The translations under genes were made by a program, and so were the position numbers. DNA of 64,000 nt from Acidobacteriota bacterium (GTDB lineage: Bacteria; Acidobacteriota; Thermoanaerobaculia; Gp7-AA8), in assembly GCA_003223645.1 (NCBI GenBank), contig QHVT01000008.1, positions 124,001 to 188,000 of the forward strand. Reading direction: 5' to 3'. Below the pieces are notes generated by a model. The model had not been told where the DNA came from and ran no database searches. It saw only the letters and a program-made list of their open reading frames with translations. Below, piece after piece: positions 20,108-28,929 of the stretch; position 1 is the first letter of the stretch, and the number at the start of each line of letters is the position of its first letter.

Positions 20108-20557
20108 GTGCATAGCAAACTCGACGGCAGCGGCAAAACGATTCTCGTCATCGACGATGACCTCGCGATTCGTGTGTTGCTGCAGGCCGTTTTGCGGCGG
20201 ATGAAATTCGACGTCGAGCTCGCCGAGGACGGCGCGGTGGGGCTGCAGAAACTCGCGAACAACGGGACCTTCGATCTCGTCCTGCTCGACTTGATGATGC
20301 CGCGGCTCAACGGCTATGAGTTCATCGACGCGATGAACGGGCGCGACGGAGACCGGCCGCACATCGTCGTCTTCACGGCGGCGGGCAAGCGCGGCGTCGA
20401 CAAAATCCCGAGTCATGCGATCTGCAACTCGATCCTGAAGCCGTTCGATCTCGACAAGTTCCTCGACATCATCGCGGAATGTTTGTCCGGCGACCATGGG
20501 ACAAGCCCGCCCGCCCCCGGCGCGGAATTGGGCACGGGCGCGGACTCGAGCAGCTAG
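20108..20557 (+). CDS. Stand-alone response-regulator receiver protein
   Basis: A 149-residue single-domain receiver. The acidic pocket (DDD at 16-18), phospho-acceptor Asp61 (VLLDLMMPRLNG), Thr90 and Lys111 (ILKPFD) are all intact, so it should be phosphorylatable. The C-terminal 25 residues are a disordered Gly/Pro/Ala tail with no output domain. It starts at GTG 20108 without a clear ribosome site. No kinase is adjacent, so it probably works as a diffusible relay or by protein contact. Two further lone receivers lie at 27405 and 27824. Confidence 0.88.
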   Translation: MHSKLDGSGKTILVIDDDLAIRVLLQAVLRRMKFDVELAEDGAVGLQKLANNGTFDLVLLDLMMPRLNGYEFIDAMNGRDGDRPHIVVFTAAGKRGVDKIPSHAICNSILKPFDLDKFLDIIAECLSGDHGTSPPAPGAELGTGADSSS

Positions 20558-20768
20558 CCGCCACGGGCGGCTGCGTGGATTGCTCCGCCTTGCGGCCTGC
20601 TTGCCGCCACGTCACGAATGCGGCTTCGAGGCGGCGCAACGCGCCTGAGATCGTCGTTTCTGCCGCGCGAAATGATTTGCAACCGGCCTGTTTTCATTTG
20701 CAACCGGCGCCGGTCGGAATGTGCATTGCGGTGTAACCGGAGATCCCACGTCTTCGCGCGGGAAAAAC
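20558..20768. other. Intergenic region, no gene seen
   Basis: This 210-base gap contains GCCGCC-type inverted segments (GCCGCCACGGGCGGC near 20562) and a direct repeat of ATTTGCAACCGGC (about 20672 and 20695). Frames crossing it are shadows of the methyltransferase region. Confidence 0.5.
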
Positions 20769-21467
20769 TCACTTGGACAGCGCCCACTCGATCTGCCGAA
20801 TGATCCCCAGCAGGATCGTCACCTCGCGCGCGTCGAGGTCCGCGCGGCCGGCCATCGCGCGCAGATCGTCGTAGATCCGGTCGGGATTGTTGTCGTGGAG
20901 GAAGCCGACTTCGAGCAGGAGCTCGCGCGCGCGCTGGTGGAGGCGCTCGACGACTTCGGCGGGCGGGAGCTCGCGATCGAGCGCGCGCGGCGCGATCGAT
21001 GACAGGTCGTAGCAGAAGACGCACGCGGACTGCGCGAGGTTCATCGTCGGAAACGTTTCGTTCGTCGGAATCGCGGCGGTGTGCTGGCAAAGCATGAGCT
21101 CTTCGCGCGTGAGGCCGCTGTCTTCGCGGCCGAACACGAGCGCGAGTGTTTGATCATCGGCAAGCGACGCGAATTTTTCGGCGAGCGTGCGCGGCGTGAA
21201 GGAGACGGGCGACGTCCGGCCGCGCATCGACGTCGTGGCGACGGTGAGGTGCGCGTCGGCGATCGCTTCGCCGAGCGTTGCGGCGAAACGAGCGTGAGCG
21301 AGCAGATCATCCGCGCCGCTCGCCCACCACCCCGCCACCGGCAGCAGCTCCGGATGCTCGCCGACGATCCACAGCTCGTCGAAGCCGAAGTTTTTCGCCG
21401 CGCGCGCGACCGCGCCGACGTTGCCGCTCTCGCGCGGCTCGACGAGAACAATGCGGAGGTGTGCCAT
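20769..21467 (-). CDS. trmJ: TrmJ-like SPOUT RNA 2'-O-methyltransferase
   Basis: A 232-residue SpoU/TrmJ-type enzyme. It begins MAHLRIVLVEPRESGNVGAVARAAKNFGF, the signature of TrmJ, which 2'-O-methylates position 32 of tRNAs. The knot motifs LALVFGREDSGLTREELMLC and PTNETFPTMNLAQSACVFCYDL are clear. The C-terminal extension (LPPAEVVERLHQRARELLLEVGFL...LLGIIRQIEWALSK) matches TrmJ rather than the shorter TrmL. The ATG at 21467 is used; the longer frame upstream runs through a repeat. Confidence 0.87.
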   Translation of the reverse strand: MAHLRIVLVEPRESGNVGAVARAAKNFGFDELWIVGEHPELLPVAGWWASGADDLLAHARFAATLGEAIADAHLTVATTSMRGRTSPVSFTPRTLAEKFASLADDQTLALVFGREDSGLTREELMLCQHTAAIPTNETFPTMNLAQSACVFCYDLSSIAPRALDRELPPAEVVERLHQRARELLLEVGFLHDNNPDRIYDDLRAMAGRADLDAREVTILLGIIRQIEWALSK

Positions 21468-21469
21468 CT

Positions 21470-21541
21470 CGGTTGCTCGGTTACGCGGTCGCGCAGTTGC
21501 GCGGCAAAAGCGAACCGCGCGACTGCGCAACCGCGCAACTA
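21470..21541. repeat. Inverted repeat of GCGCAGTTGCGCGG words
   Basis: The left part (CGGTTACGCGGTCGCGCAGT...) and right part (ACCGCGCGACTGCGCAACCGC...) are near reverse complements around a short CAAAAGCGA loop, each built from repeats of the word GCGCAACCG. It fills the gap between the trmJ start and the end of the decarboxylase gene, both minus strand. Confidence 0.65.
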
Positions 21542-22837
21542 CACATCGCGCAATGCATCCAACAATCCGTCCACATCGCTCTCCGTCGTCCGCGGATTCA
21601 TCATCGTCACGCGCAGCACGCGCTCGTCGCGCAGAATTGTCGTCGTGATCCAGGCGCGTCCGCTGCGGACCAATCGCTCGCGCAGGTCCGCCGTCGCGTC
21701 GTTGTCGAGTCCGATGCGGCGGAAGCAGAGGATGTTCAGCTGCGGCTCGTGCAGCGGCTCGAAGTCGTCGCTGTCGTTGAGACGCTCGTACAGATAGCGC
21801 GTCAGCCGCGTCACGCGCTCGATCGCCTCGACGAACGGCGCCGTGCCGCGCGACTTCAGCAGCAGCCAGAGCTTGATCGCGTCGGCGCGCTTGGAGCACT
21901 GGATCGTCATCTCGCCGATGTTCTCGGACGCGCCCGCGCTGTTGAACAGATACGGCGCGTCGGCCTGGAACGCGCGGCGCAGCCAGATGCCGTCGCGGAC
22001 GAGAATCGTGCCGAGGGACAGAGGAAGAAAGAGCATCTTGTGCGGGTCCCAGGAGAGCGAGTCGGCGCGATCGAGTCCGCGCGCGAGATGCGCGAGCGAG
22101 TCGCTCAAGAGAACCGATGCGCCGTGCGCGGCGTCGACGTGCAGCCAGGTGTTGTAACGATCGCGCAGCGAGGCGATCGCTTCGAGATCATCGAAGGCGC
22201 CCGTCGCGGTCGATCCGCATGTCGCGACGATCGCGAGCGGCGGTGTGTCGAGCGACGCGAGCATTTCTTCGAGGGCGCCGACGTCCATCCGATGCTGCGC
22301 GTCGGTCGGAACTTTCCGCACGTCGCGAACGCCCATGATCGCTGCCGCGCGTGCGATCGAGTAGTGCGCGTCCGCGGACGTGATCACGACGTTCGAGTCG
22401 AATCGCGCGCGCGCCGCGAGCAAGCCGGTCAGGTTCGCTGCCGACCCGCCCGACACTGCCGTCCCTTCCGCGCTTTCCGGATAGCCGGCGCGATCGGCGA
22501 GCCAGCGCACGACTTCCTTCTCGATCACCGTCCCGATCGGGCTCATCTCCCACACCGCGGTCGACTGATTCATCACCGAGATCAGAAAATCCGCGGCCGC
22601 CGCGTCCATGAACGGCGGACACACCTGATGTCCCATGTACATCGGGTGATGCAGCTGATTCGCGTAACGCGCGACCATGCGCGACAGCTCGAGCGGATCA
22701 GAGAGCGTGCCGTCGATGCGAACGAGCTCGCGCAGTTCGGCGAACGGACGCCATTCGACGGAGGGACGCGACTCGATCTGTTCGACGTGATCGAACAGGA
22801 GATCGACGAGGTCGTGTGCAAACTGGCGGGAGGACAT
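21539..22837 (-). CDS. PLP-dependent group II amino acid decarboxylase
   Basis: A 432-residue fold-type I PLP enzyme. HVDAAHGAS supplies the Asp that binds the pyridine nitrogen, and SWDPHKM carries the Schiff-base Lys. The N-terminal HHPMYMGHQVCPP and NQSTAVWEMSPIGTVIEKEVVRWL match the aromatic-amino-acid/glutamate/diaminobutyrate decarboxylase group. The substrate cannot be fixed from sequence. The segment HYSIARAAAIMGV before the active site is typical. No biosynthetic partner gene is adjacent. Confidence 0.88.
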   Translation of the reverse strand: MSSRQFAHDLVDLLFDHVEQIESRPSVEWRPFAELRELVRIDGTLSDPLELSRMVARYANQLHHPMYMGHQVCPPFMDAAAADFLISVMNQSTAVWEMSPIGTVIEKEVVRWLADRAGYPESAEGTAVSGGSAANLTGLLAARARFDSNVVITSADAHYSIARAAAIMGVRDVRKVPTDAQHRMDVGALEEMLASLDTPPLAIVATCGSTATGAFDDLEAIASLRDRYNTWLHVDAAHGASVLLSDSLAHLARGLDRADSLSWDPHKMLFLPLSLGTILVRDGIWLRRAFQADAPYLFNSAGASENIGEMTIQCSKRADAIKLWLLLKSRGTAPFVEAIERVTRLTRYLYERLNDSDDFEPLHEPQLNILCFRRIGLDNDATADLRERLVRSGRAWITTTILRDERVLRVTMMNPRTTESDVDGLLDALRDV

Positions 22838-22857
22838 GCGCGGGCGCGGATTCTAAC

Positions 22858-22944
22858 CGCGCGGGCTCACGGGCTCATAGGCGCATGGGCTCACAGCAGA
22901 TCCCCTATGAGCCTGTGCGCCTATGAGCCCATGAGCCCATGAGC
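22858..22944. repeat. Inverted repeat of GGGCTCATAGGCGCAT words
   Basis: Tandem words CGGGCTCATAGGCGCATGGG are followed after about 15 bases by their reverse complement (CTATGAGCCTGTGCGCCTATGAGCCCATGAGCCCATGAG). The hairpin directly follows guaB on the minus strand and precedes the decarboxylase, so it could be the guaB terminator. A related word hairpin is at 32856-32935. Confidence 0.7.
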
Positions 22945-24594
<1,650 letters not shown>

Positions 24595-24596
24595 TC

Positions 24597-24860
24597 ATGC
24601 GTTTCACCGTGGAAGAGCGACATTTGACGGATACGGGCGGCCGGCCGATTGCCACGCCGCTCGCCGTGCAGTTTCATCAATGCGCCGGCGAGAATCTCGA
24701 CGAAGCCGTGCGCCTCTTCGTCAGAGACACGGAGGGAGAGCTGATCGGAGACGTGCTGAAGTTTCCGGGACTCCAGGCAGTGGCGACGGTGAGAAAAGCG
24801 AGCGGCGTGTACACGCTGCAGTTCACGCCGTCGAGCGAGAGGAACGTTCCGCTGCGCTGA
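24597..24860 (+). CDS. Small conserved-looking protein, unknown function
   Basis: An 87-residue protein from the ATG at 24597: MRFTVEERHLTDTGGRPIATPLAVQFHQCAG then DTEGELIGDVLKFPGLQAVATVRKASGVYTLQFTPS. Codon use and composition look like a real gene, and similar short 'MxFTVEERHLTD' proteins are known to me only as hypotheticals. It is divergent from guaB and convergent with the carboxypeptidase gene. Confidence 0.65.
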   Translation: MRFTVEERHLTDTGGRPIATPLAVQFHQCAGENLDEAVRLFVRDTEGELIGDVLKFPGLQAVATVRKASGVYTLQFTPSSERNVPLR

Positions 24861-24861
24861 T

Positions 24862-24966
24862 GGCGGGCTTCGCCGGATGGCAGCTGGCGGCGCTTCGCGC
24901 GGATGGCGGCGGGCTGGGTGTGGCCATCAGCGAAGCCGCCATCCGCCATCTGCCATCCGCCATCCG
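24862..24966. repeat. Inverted repeat of GGATGGC words
   Basis: GGCGGGCTTCGCCGGATGGC and further GGATGGC words on the left are mirrored by CGCCATCCGCCATCTGCCATCCGCCATC on the right. It separates two convergent genes and may terminate both. The same words recur at 10961 and 41549. Confidence 0.7.
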
Positions 24967-24969
24967 CCA

Positions 24970-26502
24970 TCACCCTCCGCGAATGATCTCCTTCAACATC
25001 TCATCCTGCAGCCGGTACACCGCGTACACGCCCACTCGATAGTGATTGAAGAGGAATGAGAAGGCGTACACCTTTCCGCTTTGCGCGTGGACGTAGCCGG
25101 AGAGGCCGATGACGCCGGCGATGTAGCCGGTTTTTGCGTAGACCTGTCGTGCCCACGGCGCCTGCTTCAAACGGTTGCCGAATTTCGAGTCGGGGTCGCC
25201 GGAGTACGGGAGCGAGCTCACGAATTCTTCGCGCCAGGGGCTCTTCCACATATAGCGCAGGAGATCGACGAATGCGTTCGCGGACGCGCGGTTGTAGCGC
25301 GACATCCCCGATCCGTCGGCCGGACTGAATTCGTTCGGCGGCACGCCGACTTTTCCGGTGAGCCATTCCTTCACCGCCGCCGTTCCCGCCTGCCACGAGC
25401 CTTCTTTCTTCGTTTCCGCGCCGAGGATCTTCACGACCTGTTCGGCGTAATGGTTCTGGCTCTTCTTGTTGATCACATAAATGATGATGCTGAGCGGCGT
25501 GGTGTGCTTCGACACCATTCGCCAGTCGGTGCGCGTGTCGGCGGGCGTGAGCACGATCGTGCCGTCGATCTTCAATCCCGCGCGCTGAAACGCCTCGTTC
25601 GTCACCGACGCGAAGTAATGAATCGGGTTCTCGATCGTGACGAACACCTCGGTCGCGCCCGATCGCGACGGCACTCCTCCCCGCACGACGATCGTGTTCG
25701 TCCCGCGCAGGCGGGTGATGAACGGCAGTCCGCGGCCGGTGCGGCAGGCGTTCTCGAGCTTCAGGAAACTCGTCGGCGGTTCGAACTGCACGACGCACTG
25801 CTGGCCGGCGCGGCTCGGCAGCACGCGCACCTCCACGCATCCTTCCTGTTCCGTGAACGCGGACACCGGCGCCTCGTACCAGTTCACGAGCTGATCGACC
25901 GGCCACGACGGATGGATGTACTCCGTGTCCATGTAGCCGTACTCGAAAATCAGATTGCCCTGAATCGTCTTGATGCCGGCACCTTTGAGATCGGCGGCCC
26001 ACTCCTGCTGCACGGCGGTCGCGTCGCCGTCGTGAAAGCGTCCGCCGATCGTCGGATCGCCGCGGCCGACGACCTTCACGTCGCCGTTCAGCGTGCCCGT
26101 CGCGTCGATGTTGCCGCGCACGTAGACCGCGGTCGTGACTTCGAATGACGGCTTGAGCGTGTCGATCGCCGCGGCCGTCGTGAACAACTTCATGTTCGAC
26201 GCCGGCGCGAGCGGCGTGTTCGGCGAGCGCTCGGCGACGAGGCGTCCCGTGTCGACGTCGACGATCTGAATGCTCGTCTCCGAGCTCTGCGCGACGCTGC
26301 CGTTGACGAGCGACGCGAGCCGTTCCTCCAGCGTGTTGCCGACGGCGACCGGTCCCGGCGGCGGCTTCGGCGCGGCGCGACGCGTCGTCGTTCGTTTGCG
26401 CGTTGTTTTTTTCTTCGCCTGCGCTCCGGCGGCCGGAGTGAAGAGGACGAAGGAGAGGAGCGTGAGAGTCGCGACGAAGCGCGCGCGGGACGACGAGGTC
26501 AT
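24970..26502 (-). CDS. dacB: D-alanyl-D-alanine carboxypeptidase/endopeptidase (PBP4 type)
   Basis: A 510-residue periplasmic class C penicillin-binding protein that trims or cuts peptidoglycan peptides. Signal peptide MTSSSRARFVATLTLLSFVLFTPAAGA, then a basic Lys/Arg/Thr/Pro linker. The active-site motifs are SNMK (102-105), SQNHYAEQ (SxN) and AKTGYIAG (KTG). A large insertion between the first two motifs is typical of DacB. The ATG at 26502 overlaps the upstream HAD gene stop by ATGA. The C-terminus ends YRLQDEMLKEIIRGG. Confidence 0.93.
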   Translation of the reverse strand: MTSSSRARFVATLTLLSFVLFTPAAGAQAKKKTTRKRTTTRRAAPKPPPGPVAVGNTLEERLASLVNGSVAQSSETSIQIVDVDTGRLVAERSPNTPLAPASNMKLFTTAAAIDTLKPSFEVTTAVYVRGNIDATGTLNGDVKVVGRGDPTIGGRFHDGDATAVQQEWAADLKGAGIKTIQGNLIFEYGYMDTEYIHPSWPVDQLVNWYEAPVSAFTEQEGCVEVRVLPSRAGQQCVVQFEPPTSFLKLENACRTGRGLPFITRLRGTNTIVVRGGVPSRSGATEVFVTIENPIHYFASVTNEAFQRAGLKIDGTIVLTPADTRTDWRMVSKHTTPLSIIIYVINKKSQNHYAEQVVKILGAETKKEGSWQAGTAAVKEWLTGKVGVPPNEFSPADGSGMSRYNRASANAFVDLLRYMWKSPWREEFVSSLPYSGDPDSKFGNRLKQAPWARQVYAKTGYIAGVIGLSGYVHAQSGKVYAFSFLFNHYRVGVYAVYRLQDEMLKEIIRGG

Positions 26503-27284
26503 CGGGTCGGAAGGATAGCAATTCCGATGCAACGGTCGGCAAACGAAACGATGTCGATCAAGGACGTGACGATTCCGTCGGGAACGATCTCCAGTCCGTG
26601 ATCGACGTGCGGCGCGATCGCGGTGCCGCGCGTCTCCGGTTGAAAGTGCACGCCGCGCATGCCGCACGCTCGCGCTCCGTGCACGTCGACGTAGAGGTTG
26701 TCGCCGACGAACACGATCTCCTCGAACGCAACCTCCAGCCCGCGCCGCAGCTCCTCGAAGATCGACGGCCGCGGCTTGCACACGCCGTGTTCATTCGAGA
26801 ACACCATGACGTCGATCGATTGCGCGAGGCCAAGGCGGTCGAGGATCTCGCGCAAGGCGTAGCCGGGCGTGCGGCCGGTGTTGCTGATGAGACCAATGCG
26901 CAGCTCGCGCGCCTTCAATTCGCGCAGCGTCTCGCGCGCCCCCGGCAGCACCTCGGGCAATACGTCGATCGCCGCCGTCGCATACGCATGTTCGAGCCGC
27001 GCGAGCAATTCTTCATCGAATGAAGCGGGATCGAGATCGAGCGCTTCGAGCAGATGCTCGATCTGCACGCGGCACGGCACGTCGCGGTCTTCCGACCAAT
27101 ACAGCTCCTGGCAGCGGTTCCACGTCGCGTGATGCGCATGCTCCAGTGCATCGAAGGGAAGTCCGCGCGCGCGCAGCACGCCGGCGAGCCGCTCGTTGCG
27201 CAGATTCTTCTGCCGCTCCGAAACTTCGGGCGCGTTGGTGATCAGCGTTTCCCAGAGATCGAAGGCGACGGCTTTGAGGGTCAT
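26499..27284 (-). CDS. HAD-superfamily hydrolase
   Basis: A 261-residue HAD-family protein. Motif I is AFDLWETL (nucleophile Asp; the second acidic residue of DxD is replaced by Trp, as in a common subgroup), motif II LISNTGRTPG, a Lys in VCKPRPSIF, and motif IV VGDNLYVDVHGARACG. The cap domain is helical. Substrate unknown; phosphatase activity is the usual inference but the DxW motif makes it less sure. It is co-transcribed with dacB. Confidence 0.85.
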   Translation of the reverse strand: MTLKAVAFDLWETLITNAPEVSERQKNLRNERLAGVLRARGLPFDALEHAHHATWNRCQELYWSEDRDVPCRVQIEHLLEALDLDPASFDEELLARLEHAYATAAIDVLPEVLPGARETLRELKARELRIGLISNTGRTPGYALREILDRLGLAQSIDVMVFSNEHGVCKPRPSIFEELRRGLEVAFEEIVFVGDNLYVDVHGARACGMRGVHFQPETRGTAIAPHVDHGLEIVPDGIVTSLIDIVSFADRCIGIAILPTR

Positions 27285-27368
27285 GCGGCGAGGAAAGTAT
27301 CATTCCTTTTCGAGCGCCTCGTACCGGATTCAGGATTTGCTTGTGGTGCAATAAGAATGGATGTAGAG

Positions 27369-27385
27369 TTTGCACCTAACGCAAA
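27369..27385. promoter_or_regulatory. Dyad TTTGCACCTAACGCAAA upstream of receiver gene
   Basis: A 17-base inverted repeat (TTTGC-N7-GCAAA) 19 bases before the ATG at 27405. An almost identical dyad is at 27814-27830 before the second receiver gene, so a shared operator is plausible. Confidence 0.5.
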
Positions 27386-27404
27386 TCGTTCCCGGGGTGA
27401 CCAC

Positions 27405-27812
27405 ATGCCGCATCGAGACGTTCTTGTCGTCGACGACGACGCTGCCACGCGCGTCCTGCTCGAGACATTGCTGTGCCGCGCCGGACTCACGGTTCAAACC
27501 GCGGGCAACGGCGAAGAAGCAGTAGAGGCGCTCGCCCGCTGGCAGGTCGATGCGATCATCATGGACCTGTTCATGCCGCGGATGAACGGCACGGACCTGT
27601 TGGAAAGTTTTTCCCGCGAGCGGCAGGATTTACTATCGCGTGTGATCGTTCTTTCCGCCGCCCCGGAGGCGTTGCTGAAGGACGCGCGAGAGAAATATCC
27701 GATCTGGTGCGCGATGCGAAAACCCGCCGACATCAGTGAGCTGATGGAAAACGTGCTCGACTGCGTCGTCCACGATCCCGCCGCGCCGAACCGCCTGCAG
27801 CCTCAACTATAA
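27405..27812 (+). CDS. Stand-alone receiver protein (first of a tandem pair)
   Basis: A 135-residue single receiver domain: DDD at 10-12, phospho-acceptor Asp54 (IIMDLFMPRMNG), Ser84 in place of Thr, Lys106 (AMRKPAD). The tail is short. A GGGGTGA site precedes the ATG at 27405. An in-frame ATG at 27358 would add 16 residues and translate the dyad. It is followed 11 bases later by a second receiver gene with the same upstream dyad, so the two are recent or co-regulated paralogues. No kinase is nearby. Confidence 0.82.
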   Translation: MPHRDVLVVDDDAATRVLLETLLCRAGLTVQTAGNGEEAVEALARWQVDAIIMDLFMPRMNGTDLLESFSRERQDLLSRVIVLSAAPEALLKDAREKYPIWCAMRKPADISELMENVLDCVVHDPAAPNRLQPQL

Positions 27813-27813
27813 C

Positions 27814-27830
27814 TTTGCACCAGATGCAAA
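27814..27830. promoter_or_regulatory. Dyad TTTGCACCAGATGCAAA at the second receiver start
   Basis: A 17-base inverted repeat overlapping the proposed ATG at 27824. It matches the 27369 dyad at 14 of 17 positions, including both arms. A protein bound here would block translation or transcription of the second receiver. Confidence 0.5.
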
Positions 27831-28189
27831 ACGGACGTGACGTGCTCGTAGTCGAGGACGACGGACCAACTCGGTCTCTGCTCGTTGCGATCGTGCATCG
27901 CAACGGCTACCGGCCGGTGGAGGCGAAGGACGGCCGGAGCGCGTTCGTGCTGCTGGAGGCGGCGAAGTTCCGCGCGGTGCTGCTCGATCTCCTGCTGCCG
28001 GAGATGTCGGGACTCGACATCCTCTGCCATCTGATCGCCACGAACCCGGAGATGCTGACACGCATCGCGGTGATCACCGCCGCGCTGGAGCTGACGCGCC
28101 GCGCCGAGGTGAAACGCGCGCGCACGGTCGTGGGGAAGCCGTTCGAAGTGCAGGATGTCGAGCGCGCGTTGCGGCTTTGCTGCGAGTAG
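27824..28189 (+). CDS. Stand-alone receiver protein (second of a tandem pair)
   Basis: A 121-residue receiver domain: EDD at 11-13, phospho-acceptor Asp55 (VLLDLLLPEMSG), Thr85 and Lys105 (VVGKPFE). It has no output domain. Starts at TTG 27815, ATG 27824 or GTG 27839 are possible; I prefer ATG 27824. It resembles the preceding receiver (GRDVLVVEDDGPTRSLL versus HRDVLVVDDDAATRVLL). Downstream lies a series of hairpins, then the XRE regulator. Confidence 0.82.
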   Translation: MQNGRDVLVVEDDGPTRSLLVAIVHRNGYRPVEAKDGRSAFVLLEAAKFRAVLLDLLLPEMSGLDILCHLIATNPEMLTRIAVITAALELTRRAEVKRARTVVGKPFEVQDVERALRLCCE

Positions 28190-28197
28190 AACGAATA

Positions 28198-28268
28198 AGA
28201 CAAATAAGACGAATAGGACGTCTCAGATGTCCTATTCGTCTCATTCGTCCTATTCGGCTTATTGTCCT
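28198..28268. repeat. Inverted repeat of ACGAATAGG words
   Basis: AATAAGACGAATAGGACGTC is followed closely by GATGTCCTATTCGTCTCATT and CGTCCTATTCGGCTTATTGT, an inverted repeat of the same words with a CTCA loop. It starts nine bases after the receiver gene stop and is a likely terminator of the pair. Confidence 0.65.
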
Positions 28269-28280
28269 GAAAATTCAAAA

Positions 28281-28405
28281 CCCCGGTGAGCCGAGCGCCC
28301 GCGGACGTGATGCGCCCGGCCACCGGGGAAACCAGCAAGCGGCCACCGCCTCTTGTTACGTCAGGCGGCCCGGATGCCTCGTGACAACGCGGCGGCGGCC
28401 GGTTT
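28281..28405 (+). ncRNA. Tandem long hairpins; candidate structured RNA or leader
   Basis: Two adjacent folds. The first (28281-28328) pairs CCCCGGTG with CACCGGGG, then GCCG with CGGC and GCGC with GCGC around a 13-base loop. The second (28329-28405) pairs AAACC with GGTTT, a CCACCGCC/GGCGGCGG segment and TTGTTACG/CGTGACAA, leaving an inner hairpin AGGC/GCCT. They lie in the leader of the XRE gene at 28474. I do not recognise a known riboswitch class. It could equally be a palindromic repeat without a second copy here. Confidence 0.35.
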
Positions 28406-28473
28406 GCGTATCTTGCAAACTTTATGCACACTCTCTTACGAGGGATGAAAATGAGAGAGAGCGGAGTTAGAAT

Positions 28474-28929
28474 ATGCTTATGATCGGAGAGAACATCCGC
28501 CAGGCACGCTCGGCGCAGCAACGTTCGCTCGCCGACGTCGCCAAAAAGGCCAAAATCAGCATCGCTACACTGTCCCGCATCGAGAACGGCAAGCAGACCC
28601 TCGAGCTCGGACTCTTTCTCACGCTCGCCAAAGTGCTCGACCGCACGCCGAACGATCTTCTCGAAAACGACGATCCGGCCGATGGCAACGGAGTCGATCC
28701 GCTCGTGAAGAAGATCGCGGCATTCGAGACGGATCAGCGCACGCAGTTGTGGCGCGAGCTCGCCGCTTCGCGTCGCTCGCAGAAGGTCAAGAACCGCCGC
28801 GTGCAGATCCATCAGCTCAGCCAGCAGGTGGAAGAGCTGCTCGCGCAGATCGACTTCATGCGCGACGAACTGGAGAACGTCGCGCGCAAGCTTCGCCGCC
28901 CCCCCCCCCCCGCGTTCGCGTTAAAGTGA
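28474..28929 (+). CDS. XRE-family transcriptional regulator with coiled-coil tail
   Basis: A 151-residue regulator. The helix-turn-helix is at residues 4-62 (IGENIRQARSAQQRSLADVAKKAKISIATLSRIENGKQTLELGLFLTLAKVLDRTPNDLLEN). The C-terminal half is charged and helical (LWRELAASRRSQKVKNRRVQ...QVEELLAQIDFMRDELENVARKL), probably a dimerising coiled coil. Just before the stop is an uninterrupted run of 13 C (28899-28911) encoding four Pro. Length change there would swap the last six residues for others. The 3' end overlaps the convergent CheB-CheR gene by nine bases. Confidence 0.85.
   Translation: MLMIGENIRQARSAQQRSLADVAKKAKISIATLSRIENGKQTLELGLFLTLAKVLDRTPNDLLENDDPADGNGVDPLVKKIAAFETDQRTQLWRELAASRRSQKVKNRRVQIHQLSQQVEELLAQIDFMRDELENVARKLRRPPPPAFALK

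Noticed and set aside
20769-21899. 376-codon TrmJ
   Set aside because: The first 144 codons translate a repeat and the decarboxylase shadow.
28281-28405. Known c-di-GMP riboswitch
   Set aside because: The conserved loop sequences of the known classes are absent.
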